A stretch of 64,000 nucleotides of DNA from Pagrus major (Eukaryota; Chordata; Actinopteri; Spariformes; Sparidae), in NCBI RefSeq assembly GCF_040436345.1, contig NC_133220.1:9066664-9130663 (forward strand). The letters are read 5' to 3'. The notes below the pieces were generated by a model. That model searched no databases. It saw only the letters and a program-made list of their open reading frames with translations, and was not told the origin of the DNA. The stretch's first letter is position 1. Every line of letters begins with the position of its first letter. Below, piece after piece: positions 33,233 to 45,695 of this stretch. The position numbers and the translations under genes were made by a program.

Positions 33233-35373
33233 AGAAAGCACAAAGCAAGCAGCTCCTTATCTGCAGACCTGAAACAGGACCTCATACCTTCATTCCCTCT
33301 GCTTGCTCACCAAGATGCTCTGATTGTTCCTCCTGAGACTATAACTGGTATATTTAGATCAGAGCAAAGAGCAATGTTCAGTGAAAATGCAGCGCAGTAC
33401 AAATTTGTGCTGTGCTGTTTCCTCCCTCGCTGTGAGGTTAATCATGAAGCCAATACTGTTAACATGGAAGAGAATATGTGCAGTGTGACAATAATCTCAG
33501 ATTCTCTGTTAAATATTGAAGATCATGAAACCAGCCAACATTCAAAGGACACAAGAAAATTGTGCCTGTCAACTTGGAAGACAAGTGAACGCTGTGTGTT
33601 TTTGGGTTCTGTACAAACACACAGAGACTGTTACCTCGTTGCCTTGAGAGTAATACCCCGGAGTAATAAACACATGAAGGGATATATGGAAATCACAGAT
33701 CCAGACACACGCACAGACACCCCATATCTTAACACAATTCAAAGCAAGCCCACACAACCAAAAGCGAACCCATGAGAGTGGCTGTAAAAGCTGGGATAGT
33801 GCCTGCCCTTTGGCTGCCAGACAAGCCCCATAAACATTCATTTGAATCCCAGCGAACCATAAATGCCCTCCTGTGCACTCACGATAGGGCCGCACATTGT
33901 GATCAGTAGGTGACCCACACTGGGTGGGGAGGGCTGACGCGCTGTGCCGAGAGTGAACCCGAGCCTCCTTCGAGGGGCCTGTTTCTCATTCTCTGAGCGG
34001 GCTGTTGCGAAAGCAGAGGGAGAAGAAGCATGTTGGGATGGAACTAGGTTGAGGAGGCATGTAGTTCACGTATGCTGGAAGAGGAGGGCTAAAATGGTTG
34101 GAAATCTCATGGGGCAGGTTCAGAGCAAGGTTAGCCAAATACTGAATAAATCAAAGCGAGCTTGGGAAGCCTTTTCCCTGCTGAAGGCGCTCAGCTCCAG
34201 GATGACTGACCAGGCGCAGGTGGACTTAAGGTTTGATCACATGGGGAGAAATCGGAGAGTGTAGCTGTCTCAGCTGTGACCACATTCCCAGGTGTCTCTG
34301 CTGGATATTTCACTTTCATTTTGGATTGTAAAACATGTGATAAGAAGTCTTTGAGCATTTTTCCTCTTTCTTTCTGTGTGTTTGATTTGAAAACTGACCA
34401 TCACCACAATTATGTTTATGCATGTTTATCTTAAATGTTTATTAGTCGTCATTACCCCTTACTGCACCTTTGTTATTGAACGCCCCTGCAGTTCCCTCTT
34501 CTCTACTTTGAAAGAGAGAGCAAGGAGCCTGAGTGTACTTTTCCTATATGCTGTCCAGGCATTTGTAATCCCAACACAGGGGCTCGGAAAGTCGGCCTCC
34601 AATGATCCATTAAATATATTATAGGCGCCTGGATCTGGAGTCCATTTGGCTTGTTGTGCAGCGATGCTGAACGCATGTAAAACCTCAGCGAGTGCAGGAT
34701 TCTGTCGTTATTCACATCACATACGCTTACAGATCCTGTGACTCGCAGTTTCCTGGCAGATGGTTCACCGTGACTTTGAAGCCTAATGTGGCTCCGCTGC
34801 ATATGATAAATGTGTTTCCAAAACACTTCATATCCCGTTTCACTTCACAGTCTGCAAAAATAATGAACGTGTTTGTCTCCTACTGTCCTTTAAAAAAAAC
34901 ATTATTTCTGTAAATGTTTCGGAGCCGCAGAGTCATAACGCAGAAGCTCCAAATAAATTTGCCCTTGTTTTACACTAACACACTCCTGGCTACACGAGCG
35001 GAGTAGTATTACCTGTAATAAACCCCATAAGTCTGTGTACTTTGTGGACCAGCAGACACCGCCTGAAGCAAATAGCTGAATGAGCCTGAAGCCAGGGGCA
35101 ACGAGAAGGTAGCGGACTGGAGTTCATACGAGGTGTTATTTGTTACAACGCCTTATCCGCTTTCTCTGGACAACGCTGTTAGCCCACTCGCCAGTTTGTT
35201 GCCGGGTTCATCCATCACAGGGTAGGTAGTATGATAAAAAGGCTCAGGCCTAACCCACAGCAAGGGGCCAGCCGTGACGCCTCAGTTGACCTGTCAGACT
35301 GTAAGAATGATTATACACTGTGGTGTTAAAGGTCAAAGAGAGCAGCAAGCTCAGAGGGTGTCAGTCCTCAAAA

Positions 35374-35391
35374 ACACACACACACACACAC
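35374..35391. repeat. (CA)9 microsatellite
   Basis: A CA run preceded by A4. Confidence 0.9.
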
Positions 35392-36179
35392 CACATACAG
35401 AGGAGATAAATGGAGGGAATTAGCTGCAATCCATTAATGAATGAGTAAACTGTCAACGCATTAGACTCAGAGGGACATGTTGCACGCAGGAAAATATTTC
35501 AACCTTTTGTCATGTAGTTATAGGCCGAGAACAGAAGCAAATTACTTTAATGTTGCCATGAAATATTCAACCGCTTCAGCGAAAGAATGGCTCCTTTACA
35601 GGTAGATGCCTCATACATATGCATTAAGCAGATGGGGCCTTAGTTCTACAACACAAGGTCAAACAGTTGGTAGTTGGGGCATAACTCTCCATATATTCTA
35701 TTCATCACTGGCTGCCAGCCGTATCTACACGGTGCTTCCTCCACAGCGAGCGAGCAGAGAAGCACAGAATATCTATATGGTGATCTCTGTGGGGAAAAGG
35801 TTTTCGGAGCCACACAAGAAAACTCTGTCTCTGCTATCACCCCGTTGTTCATTAAGGCTTGTTTCTGTTCTGGAACATCGTATCATGCCAACAGATATGA
35901 TTAGGAACAGCACTAGATCAGAGCGAGGAGGTGTGTGGAACCGCTGGAGAAGTGGCTCACGCTCACAATAATATGTTTAAAGTCCCCCGCAGGTCAGAAA
36001 TGTGTTCTCCTGCAGTTCGGTGTTCGAGCTTCAAGGTGCAGGATGATGTAGGTGCAGAGTTTGACACTGGAAGGCTGCTCGAATATTCATTGATTAAAGA
36101 GTACATTTTCTCTGTGCTCATTGGAAAATCTGATTTTCAGAGGCAGGCCTACGAGCCAGACCACTGACATCACACATGG

Positions 36180-36980
36180 TATGGAAGAAACAAAATAGCC
36201 GTAACTCTCTCTTTGGATCAAAAGTTTGTCCAAACTAGAAAGTGCTGATAAATTATAAACCAAGATTATGTTGCTACACTGCATGTTTCTTACCGAAACT
36301 GTTTTAGTTTTTGTTTGAGCGTACTGTTTAGCAGCAAGAGAGAAAGGTAGTGAAACAAAAATGGCTGCCATATAGTTCCTGTATTTGTGAAAAATGGAAC
36401 CAGAAAAACTAACATCACACAGTGAAGACAGGCCGTGTTGATCAAATATGAACCAAGATCCTGTTCGTTGACCATATTCACACGGCGGCCATTTTCCTCT
36501 GACATCACTCTCAGGGTGGGAAGCTCAAATGTCATACCGCTGTGTTCTAGGGTGCGAGTCACATAAACGTAGACAATTTGACAAAATAGTATCATTTGAC
36601 TGTTTCCTGATTGATTTGCGACTGTAAAGACAACGGATGGTTTAATACGGAGGAGCAGCGACCATATTTCAAGGTAAAACCACAGGTTTCATAACCGATT
36701 AGCTTCCGTTGGACAACAGCTAACATTAGCATTCAACCAAATTCTAGCTAATGTTAATGCTGTTACTGATACGATACTGTTTTGATGTGATACAATTAGG
36801 AAAGGTGTACACATTTAGAAATATTGACACACATCATTACACAGGAAGTAATCAAATGGTGATGTTAGCTAGGAAGTGGTAGAATGCTAACGTCAGCTAA
36901 CAAGTTATCAAATATGTTGTTTTAGCTTGAAATATGGCCCCTCCAGATTTTGACTATCCATCATCTTTTCAGTTGATGAT
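36180..36980. repeat. Candidate dispersed repeat
   Basis: GGTATGGAAGAAACAAAATA, AACAAAAATGGCTGCCATA, and ACACGGCGGCCATTTTCCTC with the adjacent TGACATCACTCTCAG resemble segments of a fish interspersed repeat. A short inverted pair, GCTAACATTAGCATTC and CTAGCTAATGTTAATGC, lies near 36718-36760. Boundaries and class are unknown. Confidence 0.35.
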
Positions 36981-39900
36981 GAATTGGGAAGCTGTAAAAT
37001 AACAACAATTTGTCCTTACCTTCATTCTGGTTGTTGTAGGTTTTCTACCTCTTGAGCTAATGGGAATACAACCATTCTTTCTCTCTGTTTTTTTTTTGCC
37101 ATGTAGCGGCAATTTCTATCTTTCAAATTTCAAAAATATTTGCGTCTTTCTGCTGCATAGACAGCCCAGTTTTATGCAAGGGCCGTCTTCCCAGCAGTGA
37201 AATACAGTACTTCATTAAACTTGTGGACTTCATTTTTTTTCCACATTCATATATTATCAATTTTTTATGAGGGAGAAGGAAAAGGTGCCATTTTAAGGAA
37301 TTTAACGTGGTGATTTTACCCTGTCAGACATACATTTTGTGTAAGTCTACCTTAATACATGTGCAGAGGGGATCGTTAAATAAAACATTTTTCTACTTTT
37401 AGAGCTTCAGCTTGCAATTTTAGAATGACAAGAGCCACACATACATAGTTTGTGAGCCTACCACAGATTTCAAAAGGAGAAAAGTCACACATCTTTCTGA
37501 ACTCCCATATGACATAAAAAAAAAAAAATCCCTCCGGGTCATTCACCTACATTGTGAAGCCAAGAGAGTTCTGTTTCACATGTGGTTTCCAGTGTTCTGC
37601 TTTTGAGCACTGACAGTTAACAGGGAGAAAGTGGGAGGTAAGCGCTGAGGGACAAACAAAGCAAAGTAAAGCCTGCTTTTCACTGCGAGCAGAAGGCAAA
37701 CACTCAAAGGGGAAGGGTGTGGGAGGGTGAAACACAGTTCACATTGCGCGGATGGGCTCAGGATATTTATAAAGCCCACAAGGCATCACGTCAGGAGATC
37801 TCTGCTGAAAAATGTTGTTCCCAGATGGACCGCCTCAGCCAGATTTATTTATTGCGGAGCGGCTTCCTCATAGATTACGCAACAGTGTCGCAGCACGAGC
37901 GAACTCTGTGGCTCTGCGTCTGTTGCCAGCAGCCTGCCTTGCTCAAGGTGAATCAGATGTGGGTCAGATGGAGGTCACCGTCCTCTCCGCACCCTCATCT
38001 GAAATCCAGAACATATCAAAAAGGTTATTCAACTTGTTCGAGATGCCTTTGCTCTCATCATAACAAGAGATGTGCAGGTCATAGACTCATCGCGCTGATA
38101 AGACTGACAGGAACAAAAATAGATGAAATGCCGCGCATATTTTCTTGGCTTATGTAAAATAGCTGACAGTTTAGACACTCTTTGAGTTCTCTTGGCACAG
38201 AAGTCCTCGATCTATCACAGGGCTATATTACACAAAACAAGGCCTCCCATGCAAGCCCACAGCCTGCATGCTGCATCACGTGACCAGAGTTGGCGGCCTC
38301 TGTGAACTACACCTGAACTTAGCTAAATGGAAACAGACCAAACACATAGTTTGCGTCAGGATGAAAGCATCCCTCTGGAGAGCTGTTACCGAGGGTTTTG
38401 AGGAGAGGATGTGGGTTATCAAGCAGCGCAGGAGAGCTGAAAAGCACTTTTCTAAACGATTGAGTCAGCATGGGGCTTAGTTACATGTCTGAGCAAAAAG
38501 TCACACCGAAAACCTTCACATCTCAGGAGTACAATTCACCCCTCATTCTTAGCTTTATTAAAATTTACAGGCACCTTTGCCAGAGGTCTCAGACATATGG
38601 GTCTCTCATTAGACTGTTTTTGGAGATGTTTTTCCATGCGCGCAGCTTTTATATCTGCAACTCAGGATGACATGAATCAGAGGTGAGAGGAATAAAAAAA
38701 AGTAAAGGCGTCTGCGAGAGACTGAGGTGTGATCGCATCGCTGTGTGAATTCTCTCTGGCTGTTTTTTTCTCTTAAAAACCGGAAGAGCTGAAATGTATT
38801 TGAACACTCTGAGACATCTTTAATATCCGCACAAAAGTTCAGGTAAAAGAGAGCACAGAGGGTGTGGGAGGCAAAAAACACAGCAGCCGCCCTCCCACGC
38901 GTGACACGCCACTGAACCTACAGATGGGTGCGTGTGTTTATAGAGCACTTGTATGTTGTCCAAGTGCTCCGAAATCAGAGAAGAAGAGAAGAAATGAGCG
39001 ATGGAGATGGAGATAGGGATGGAGCGGGAGAGGAATAGCCAGTTTGTGTTTGTACCCTTCACACAGAAGCCAAGAAGAGTAATTGCCTGCTCAACACCTC
39101 GGAGGTGAAAGGTTGGCTGGGAATACGGGGGGTGGTCGCAACAGCCTGCTGTAATTAGCCTGCAAAAGGACAAATGAGTCTCCCACCAGATCGCTGAGAG
39201 CATGTCAGATTCGGACCGCTGACGACCTTACAAGATAATTTCGTGGCCTCTTGGAGATCCTGATTACACGATAGGCTGCTCTCGAAATGAGGATGGAAAC
39301 TATTGTTTCTTCTGCACGGAGCGCTCGCTTTCGCATAAGAAGTTGACTAACTAACATGGACAAGCAGCTTCTTTCGGGCAATCAATTGAGTGGCAAAGCA
39401 GTTTAAACAGGTTTAATGCTTAACTCGTTCCATAAAGTGTAACTAATCTAGATGGGGGCATCTGGGGGTAATTTGGTTGAAAGAAAGGAATTATACATAG
39501 AGTAATGTGCAACACAGCTGCCTTCATGAGACATGACTGGGTTTGGTATGTTGTAAAGCATTTCATCAAAATGAAAAGTACACAGCAACCTGTTTTCAAT
39601 TGTCACAAAGCCCTGGGTAAAAAAGCTCCAATTTTGCACAATTTCTCAATTAGACGGCTCTACCGTACGGCTGCAACCAGCGTCTCCTGTTTGATCAGAC
39701 TGGGTTTCATATGACAGAGTGATCAGAACAACCCGCCCCCACTCTCCTGCCACCGCTCTGCTGCCGGGCTTGGATGAGCCAGACTGGACTGAGATTGAAC
39801 TGAGCCGAGGAATTCCAACATCTGGCTTGTATCTACAGCTTACGGTCATTTGGATGCAGTTGATGGTTTCCAGTAGATCCACAAAGACTGAATTGTTCTG

Positions 39901-41064
39901 GGTTTTGGGCCTTGTCTGCCTTGGACTCGGAGGGCGTGGTGCTCTGGCGCCTGACTGCCACAGCTGGGCCTGTCTGTCAAATCCTCATGTGACACACAAG
40001 ACTGAGTTATCCCCAGCGTGAGAATTGGGAGAGAGAGATTTGGGGTGGTCACCACATGACTGGAGGGGCTTCGATGAAATGTGAGAACGTACTGTATGTT
40101 CGGCCTAAATCACCACATTCGTTATGTGGAAGAAGAAATGAGGCTTTGACGGGAAATTCCACTTTTCACAGCTTTTTACTACACTAGCTGAGACACATGA
40201 AATCATTATGCAGAACTCTTTCAGGGACCAAGAGATGACAAACACTTGCCTCAGTCAGCTAAACCACACTCCGCTGCCTCTCCTCCCCCACCAAGGTCCC
40301 ACACTACACTGCAAGTTTGACAATTGGGTTCAACACCAGGTCAAGCTCTGGGTTTGACAATGGGCCAACCAGTCTTCAATGGGAGTAAAGCAGACAGCTT
40401 TCCCACAAAGAGCTCAGTCACACAGAGGGGATTCTGGCTTAGTGGCCTCTCCTATTTAAACCACACTGACTGGAATTAAAGAAAATCTTTCTCAGTGTGT
40501 TACAACCTTACTGGTGCTGTTGCTGGTGTTGTCGCCGGCCATGGACACTATCAGTTACCGTCTCACCGGTTCACTTAGTCTGTTTGAACCGAGCGACGGG
40601 CCTCGTCACTTTTCCTTCTGTGAGTTTATTTTGCATGTGTCTCCTGTAGACAAACTTTTTCCTGCACTGATATGAAAACCGTATGCCACCACTCACGCAG
40701 AGGCGGCGTGCGAGACTCTCACTGTTTGCTCGTCGCTGCGCACTCCCATTTGGCCCGGCCCGAGAAAGATTGATTATATTTTAAACATCCTGTACGTTTC
40801 GCAAGTGCATCTGTGTTTGTTTGTTTGTTGCTTTTGATCTCGTCTTTGTGCATGCGTGTGTAATGGTACACGCGAGTTTTGCTGTGTTGCTGTGTATATG
40901 CTGGTGTACGGCTGGCGAGCGCTGACTGAGGGACATGGATCTTGCACACTGAGTGTGTGAACTCTGGCTGAACCCCTGGGTGTACTGTTTCAGGCACGCT
41001 CTGACAACCTCGCCCCAATGACCCGGCTCGCGACTGCACAGTTCACGGGGAGGTCCTCTACTCA

Positions 41065-41250
41065 CGCACAGCCACCCCCTCCTCCCACTCCCACCTCTCT
41101 CCCTCCCCTTCTCCCCTCATCCCCTCTCTGTTCCCCCTGCACCCTCCTTCACCTCTCTACTCTACCCTCCCTCTCCTCTCAACTTTTCTCAATCTCTCCC
41201 TTCATGCTGTGTTTTTTCACAACCCCTCCTGCTTTCCCTTCTCTCTCCAT
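41065..41250 (+). repeat. Polypyrimidine tract
   Basis: C/T-rich sequence of about 185 bp on the plus strand (CCTCCC, CTCTCC and TTCTCC motifs) with only scattered purines. Similar shorter tracts occur at about 44265-44335 and 53680-53775. Confidence 0.7.
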
Positions 41251-41759
41251 TTCTATCACACTGTTGTCAACAAGACAGAAACTGTCTGCCGGCGTCTCAG
41301 AGAGACGGGTCCTGCAGACCTGCCAATGGAGACAAACGGTCTTTAAATACCAGACACTCTAACGTCCTTATCAGCCTTGTGGAATGAGTTCCTTTTGGGG
41401 ATAACAAAATGTTCCTTCACACAGAAGTAACAGTTCCCAGGACACAGGATTCATTTAGATGTAATTCTGAGAAACAAAATCTTCTGTATTGTGTCGAATT
41501 TTTGCTTCTGATTAAATTAAATGGTCTTGCACCATTAATATGATAACATAACACTGACAGAGTTCATTCTGCACGAGTACTTTAACTTTCAATTTCTCAA
41601 CATTTTGTTTCTACTACTTGGAGTGGAGTATTTTCATTTTGCAACATAATTAAATAATAGGGATACTACTGTATATGGATATGAGTTGTTTTATGGGTTT
41701 TTACCACTATGGAGTTATTCAAACCTTCTGTTTCCTCCATCTCTCCCTCTGTCTGTTTT

Positions 41760-42117
41760 TTAAAGGGGCACTATGTAGTTTTAGAGAAGAAATTCAAACT
41801 CAGAACTTTAATATTTACAATATTAATGAGGTTTTTTTTTTTTCCATAACTGAATAAACAAGCTGTTCTCAGAGGAAAATAAGGTCACCAGAAAACTGTT
41901 TGAAGCTAGAAACATGGCAGGGTCTGCCACATATAAACAAAGTAAACAGTATGAACTAATATTTTGTTGTCCTTTAAGGTCAGTTTGTTTATTCAGGTCA
42001 TGAAACAAAGAGAGTTTGTTTATTTGGTTTGTTTAGGCATAAACAAGTAATTAGTTAATGAAGATCCTTCTCTTCTGATCAAAATTTCTTACCCAAAATT
42101 TCATAGTGCACCTTTAA
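41760..42117 (+). mobile_element. MITE family A, copy 2
   Basis: It begins TTAAAGGGGCACTATGTAG and ends TCATAGTGCACCTTTAA, an inverted pair. It is 358 bp, non-coding, and inverted relative to copy 1 at 15550-15901. Shared interior blocks include CTGAATAAACAAGCTGTTCT and TCAGAGGAAAATAAGGTC. Confidence 0.8.
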
Positions 42118-42353
42118 GTCACCACATAAGTTTTGTTTTCTTTCTTTTTTCTCTCTATCTTCAAGGGTTGCTCTTCAAGTCTAAATCCAGTCTGCTGTGG
42201 ATCACATACTGCAGTTGCAGCAAAAACCTTTCCACTCTTGAGTGGAGCCGATGGCCAGACAGAATGTAATGCATAAAAGAGAAACACAGGCACAGTGCAT
42301 TAATAGTCAGGTGAAAATTGATCACTGTGTGAAAAAAGGGACATTTGGTAGTG

Positions 42354-42850
42354 GTTTAGTTTAGCCTAGCCTGGCTTAGCTTAGCTTAGTTTTCATTTAT
42401 ATAAGACAGAAATCACATTGCAGGAGAGAAAAGAAGTCGAAAAGACTCATCAGTCTCCCGTTTATTTAAACAAATGCAAAAATGACATTTTAACTCATCT
42501 AAAATGAAACCAAACAAACAAACACGTGGCATCAACAAAAGAATATAATCAAGACAAATGTAAAACAATGACTTCATTCGTTATTGGAAGTGGTTTAGTT
42601 TAGTTTAGTTTAGTTTAGTTTCTAAATAGAAAAGACAGAAACTGCAGTGCTGGAGTGAAAAGAAGCCTTAAAGACTTATTCACAGTCCTCCCCTTATTTA
42701 AACAAATACAAAAATGACATTTTCACTCATCACTAATCAAACAAAACGAACAAAAAGCACATAACATAAACCACAGAATAAAAAGATGATGGTTACAGTA
42801 AATCTTAGCAACACAAATGTTAAAATAAGCTTCTTCATTAGTCACTGGGA
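42354..42850 (+). repeat. Tandem duplication of a roughly 240-bp unit
   Basis: Unit 1 (about 42354-42590) and unit 2 (about 42591-42850) share, in order, GTGGTTTAGTTTAG, a GACAGAAA block, TTATTTAAACAAATRCAAAA, ATGACATTTT, and a CTTCATT-rich end. Unit 2 has a run of five TTTAG pentamers. It may derive from a SINE- or retroelement-like sequence. Confidence 0.75.
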
Positions 42851-44594
42851 GTGAGCTGCAGCGGTTGTTATCCATCTCCAAGCAAAGAACAGAAGTCTTG
42901 ATGTTGACTTGATCTGCTCTGGTTAACATTACAGCATTTTTTCCTCTTTCAGTGAGTCATGGGCAATTTCAACATAGCCCTCAGTGATTTTGGTCATGTA
43001 GCCCAGGAATTATGATGATTCAGTGTGCATTTCAGTGTTGTGCACACGCTGACCCTATGACTTACTCTTCCAGGCTTGCAGTCTTAAAATGGTAGTTTAG
43101 TACAGTGAGAGGAGTTAAGAAGTGAAGTTCTGTCTGTTAAAAATAGCTTCAAAATAAAACATCAGTGCGCAGAGTGAAAACAAGGCAACTGTTTCTGTCT
43201 GACTCGTATTCTGTCCGCGTGGCCACCTGACGTGATGGGCGATAAACAAACACTTCATAAATCTACAAAGTATTCCGTCTCTATCAATGTGTGTCTTGTG
43301 CCGTGTCATAGGTCTTCAAACCTCTCATTGCTGATCACCCCACCAGTCATCTCATTAACTCCCTGCCAACCTCTCCCTAACCCCTGGTACAGGCTTTACT
43401 CTTGACATTATGGGAGGCTCCACTTATCCACTCAAAGGACCCATGCTGTGCTGCCTGTGCAAACTGCCTGATTAGTTGGCCACCCCTGACTTGCTGTTTG
43501 GTCCGTGAGTGTCGAATGATAGATTGTCTCTCATTTGTCTTTTTCAAAAGCTTCAGCTCCATCTGCACGCCTAGCACATCCACCTGGTACTCGTGTTATG
43601 TGAAGTTCACTCTTGAATAGTCACGAAGTCAAGAAGGGCTGAATGAGCAACAATTTTCATGGCACATTTATGGATTTAGAAAAATAAACTGCTCTCACTG
43701 TCTCTTATGTTACTTGATTTCACTTTCACTGACAGACTATTTTCTCTGTGTGACCGCACAGGCTCGTTTTCACATTGCAGAGCAGTTTCTGCGTCCAGTG
43801 AGGATAGTAACACGAGCCTTTACAAAGACACACAGGGATGAGAGCTTTAAAAACAAACCTTCATCTGACTGTCAGGAAAATATTTATTGGTGATGGTGGC
43901 CCTCCTCACCCTCCCACCCTCAGAATGACCTCCGTTTACCCAGGGCATGCCCTCGTTCCCCACACACCCCACAGAACTCCTGCTGGAAATGGGTTTGTGT
44001 TACAGGGCCCCTGGGGGGCTCGCAGCAGGGGCTGGAGGCCGTCAAGAGCAGGCCCCTTCAGCCATGGACAGCTCCTCCGCTCTCGCAGAGTCAGCGAGGG
44101 AAAGACCTGAACTTGGAATGACCCCACCAAGCAAAGTCCCCGATGGGTTCATCCACAGGCCAAAGCTCCGGTTCCCCTCACCCCTAAATTTTCCTGCTCT
44201 TCTCTTTCTCTTTTTTTTTTTGGACCTGTTTTTCCAACTAGACCAATACATTTTCCAGAGAAGTATCACTCCCCCCAGCACCCCCCCACCCCCATCCCTT
44301 CCTGCTTCCCTTCCTCCCTTCCTCCCCCGCTCACACCATCAACACCCCCATCTCATACAGAGTCACCTAGTTAACTCTTCTTACTCCTCTCACGAAGAGG
44401 AAAGGCCTTTCATGTTTACAGCCCCTTCAGATCAGCTCGGTCCTCTTTACACCTGCCATCCTGACGTGTTGAGGGTGTTTATTGTGCCCTTATCATGTGT
44501 GTAGGTGTTTGTGTTTCTGTGAGTCACAAAGAAAGAGAGAAGATGAGACAGAAGGACTATCACTTTTGGAAGTACTAATACTTAAATGACTGAA
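42851..44594. other. Intergenic stretch, nothing recognised
   Basis: A C-rich frame at 43947-44504 (185 codons, P/S-rich) has no recognisable domain. I do not call a gene. Confidence 0.4.
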
Positions 44595-44713
44595 TTACTG
44601 TTCTTTAAGGTCAGTTTGTTTATTAAGTTTATTCACTCATGAAACTGAAGAGGAGAGAGACCTTTCTCGTCTGATTAAAATATCATCTCCAAAACTACGT
44701 AGTGCACCTTTAA
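44595..44713 (+). mobile_element. MITE family A, truncated copy 3
   Basis: It carries only the right half of family A: TTTAAGGTCAGTTTGTTTAT to CTACGTAGTGCACCTTTAA. Orientation is the same as copy 2. The left half is absent. Confidence 0.7.
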
Positions 44714-45501
44714 ACACGTGATAAAGCATGATGCAAACTTCTGAACATAATAAAAATGTAATCAAAATTAGTATTAGTTCCATCTCAAACTGTTGCAACA
44801 TCAAAATGTTGTTGAAATGTTTATAATATAAAAATTGCTCTTCAGTTGCCTATTTGCACATTGAGTCACCACAGAACAACATTAGTAGGACTGACTCGTG
44901 TTTCTGGCCGCCAGATGAAATCAAGCCCTGCACTCACTCGTCCTTCACTTCGGTTTTGTTTTTCCACCAGCTGCTGAGGGAAAATATTGGGCTTTCTGGC
45001 TGTTAAAGACTCCACTATGTTCAACAGCTTGTAGGTAGTGTTCAGTGGGTTTATCGGAGCTTAAAACAACTGCTGCTGCTGCTGCTGGTAGAAACAAGCT
45101 TGATGAAAGTTTACTGGAAGGATAGCGAGACAAATATTTGTGGGTTTGTTATTAACGGCCCTTTTCAACCAAACTAGCTCGGGTTCTTGAGCTGGTTCTG
45201 TTGAAGATTTTTGGCCCCTTGGATCTATCTAGCAAACCAGCGTTCCACCAGTTTTCAAACGGACTGTCGTAACCAACGATGTGGGGCATTGCACAATGCA
45301 CAATGACCTTTGAAATTTGACACACCTCACTCTTTGGTTTGCACTTTTGGTAAAAGAAAACCTGCTACTTTTTAGGTCCAAAAGTTATTTTTGGTGGAAA
45401 TGCTCCGAACGATTGAAAACGTACACAAACTGGAATGGAAACAGTTCTACGTTGGTGGAAAAGGGATACGAGACTGACCTTTTTAACATAACACATACGC
45501 A

Positions 45502-45695
45502 TTTAAAGGGGTCGTTCGTAATATATGGCAAGAGTATTAGTTTAAAACGTTCAAAACGTGAACTTATATTATCAACACAGTAAAGAAACAACAGTTGACT
45601 TTATGTCAAGACATGTATGTATTGTGTTGCATTGTTGAGATCTCCATTGAAGTTAGCATACTAACCAGCTAGCCCCAGCCCATCCTGTCTCCTAA
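45502..45695 (+). mobile_element. MITE-like fragment sharing an end with family B
   Basis: It starts TTTAAAGGGGTCGTTCGTAA and runs to GAAGTTAGCATACTAACC and AGCTAGCCCC, the latter shared with the fragment at about 18435-18455. No right terminal repeat was found. Confidence 0.45.

Larger units (their letters stand above)
33233..41759. other. Gene-poor intergenic region
   Basis: No exon with family support was found. Contents are a short (CA)9 run at 35374-35391, a candidate repeat at 36180-36980, and a pyrimidine-rich tract at about 41065-41250. Open frames of up to 146 codons occur (for example 37717-38157) but lack homology cues, splice context or domain motifs. Confidence 0.45.

Noticed and set aside
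43947-44504. A 185-codon plus-strand frame
   Set aside because: It is proline/serine-rich over C-rich DNA, with no domain, Kozak or splice evidence and no family resemblance.
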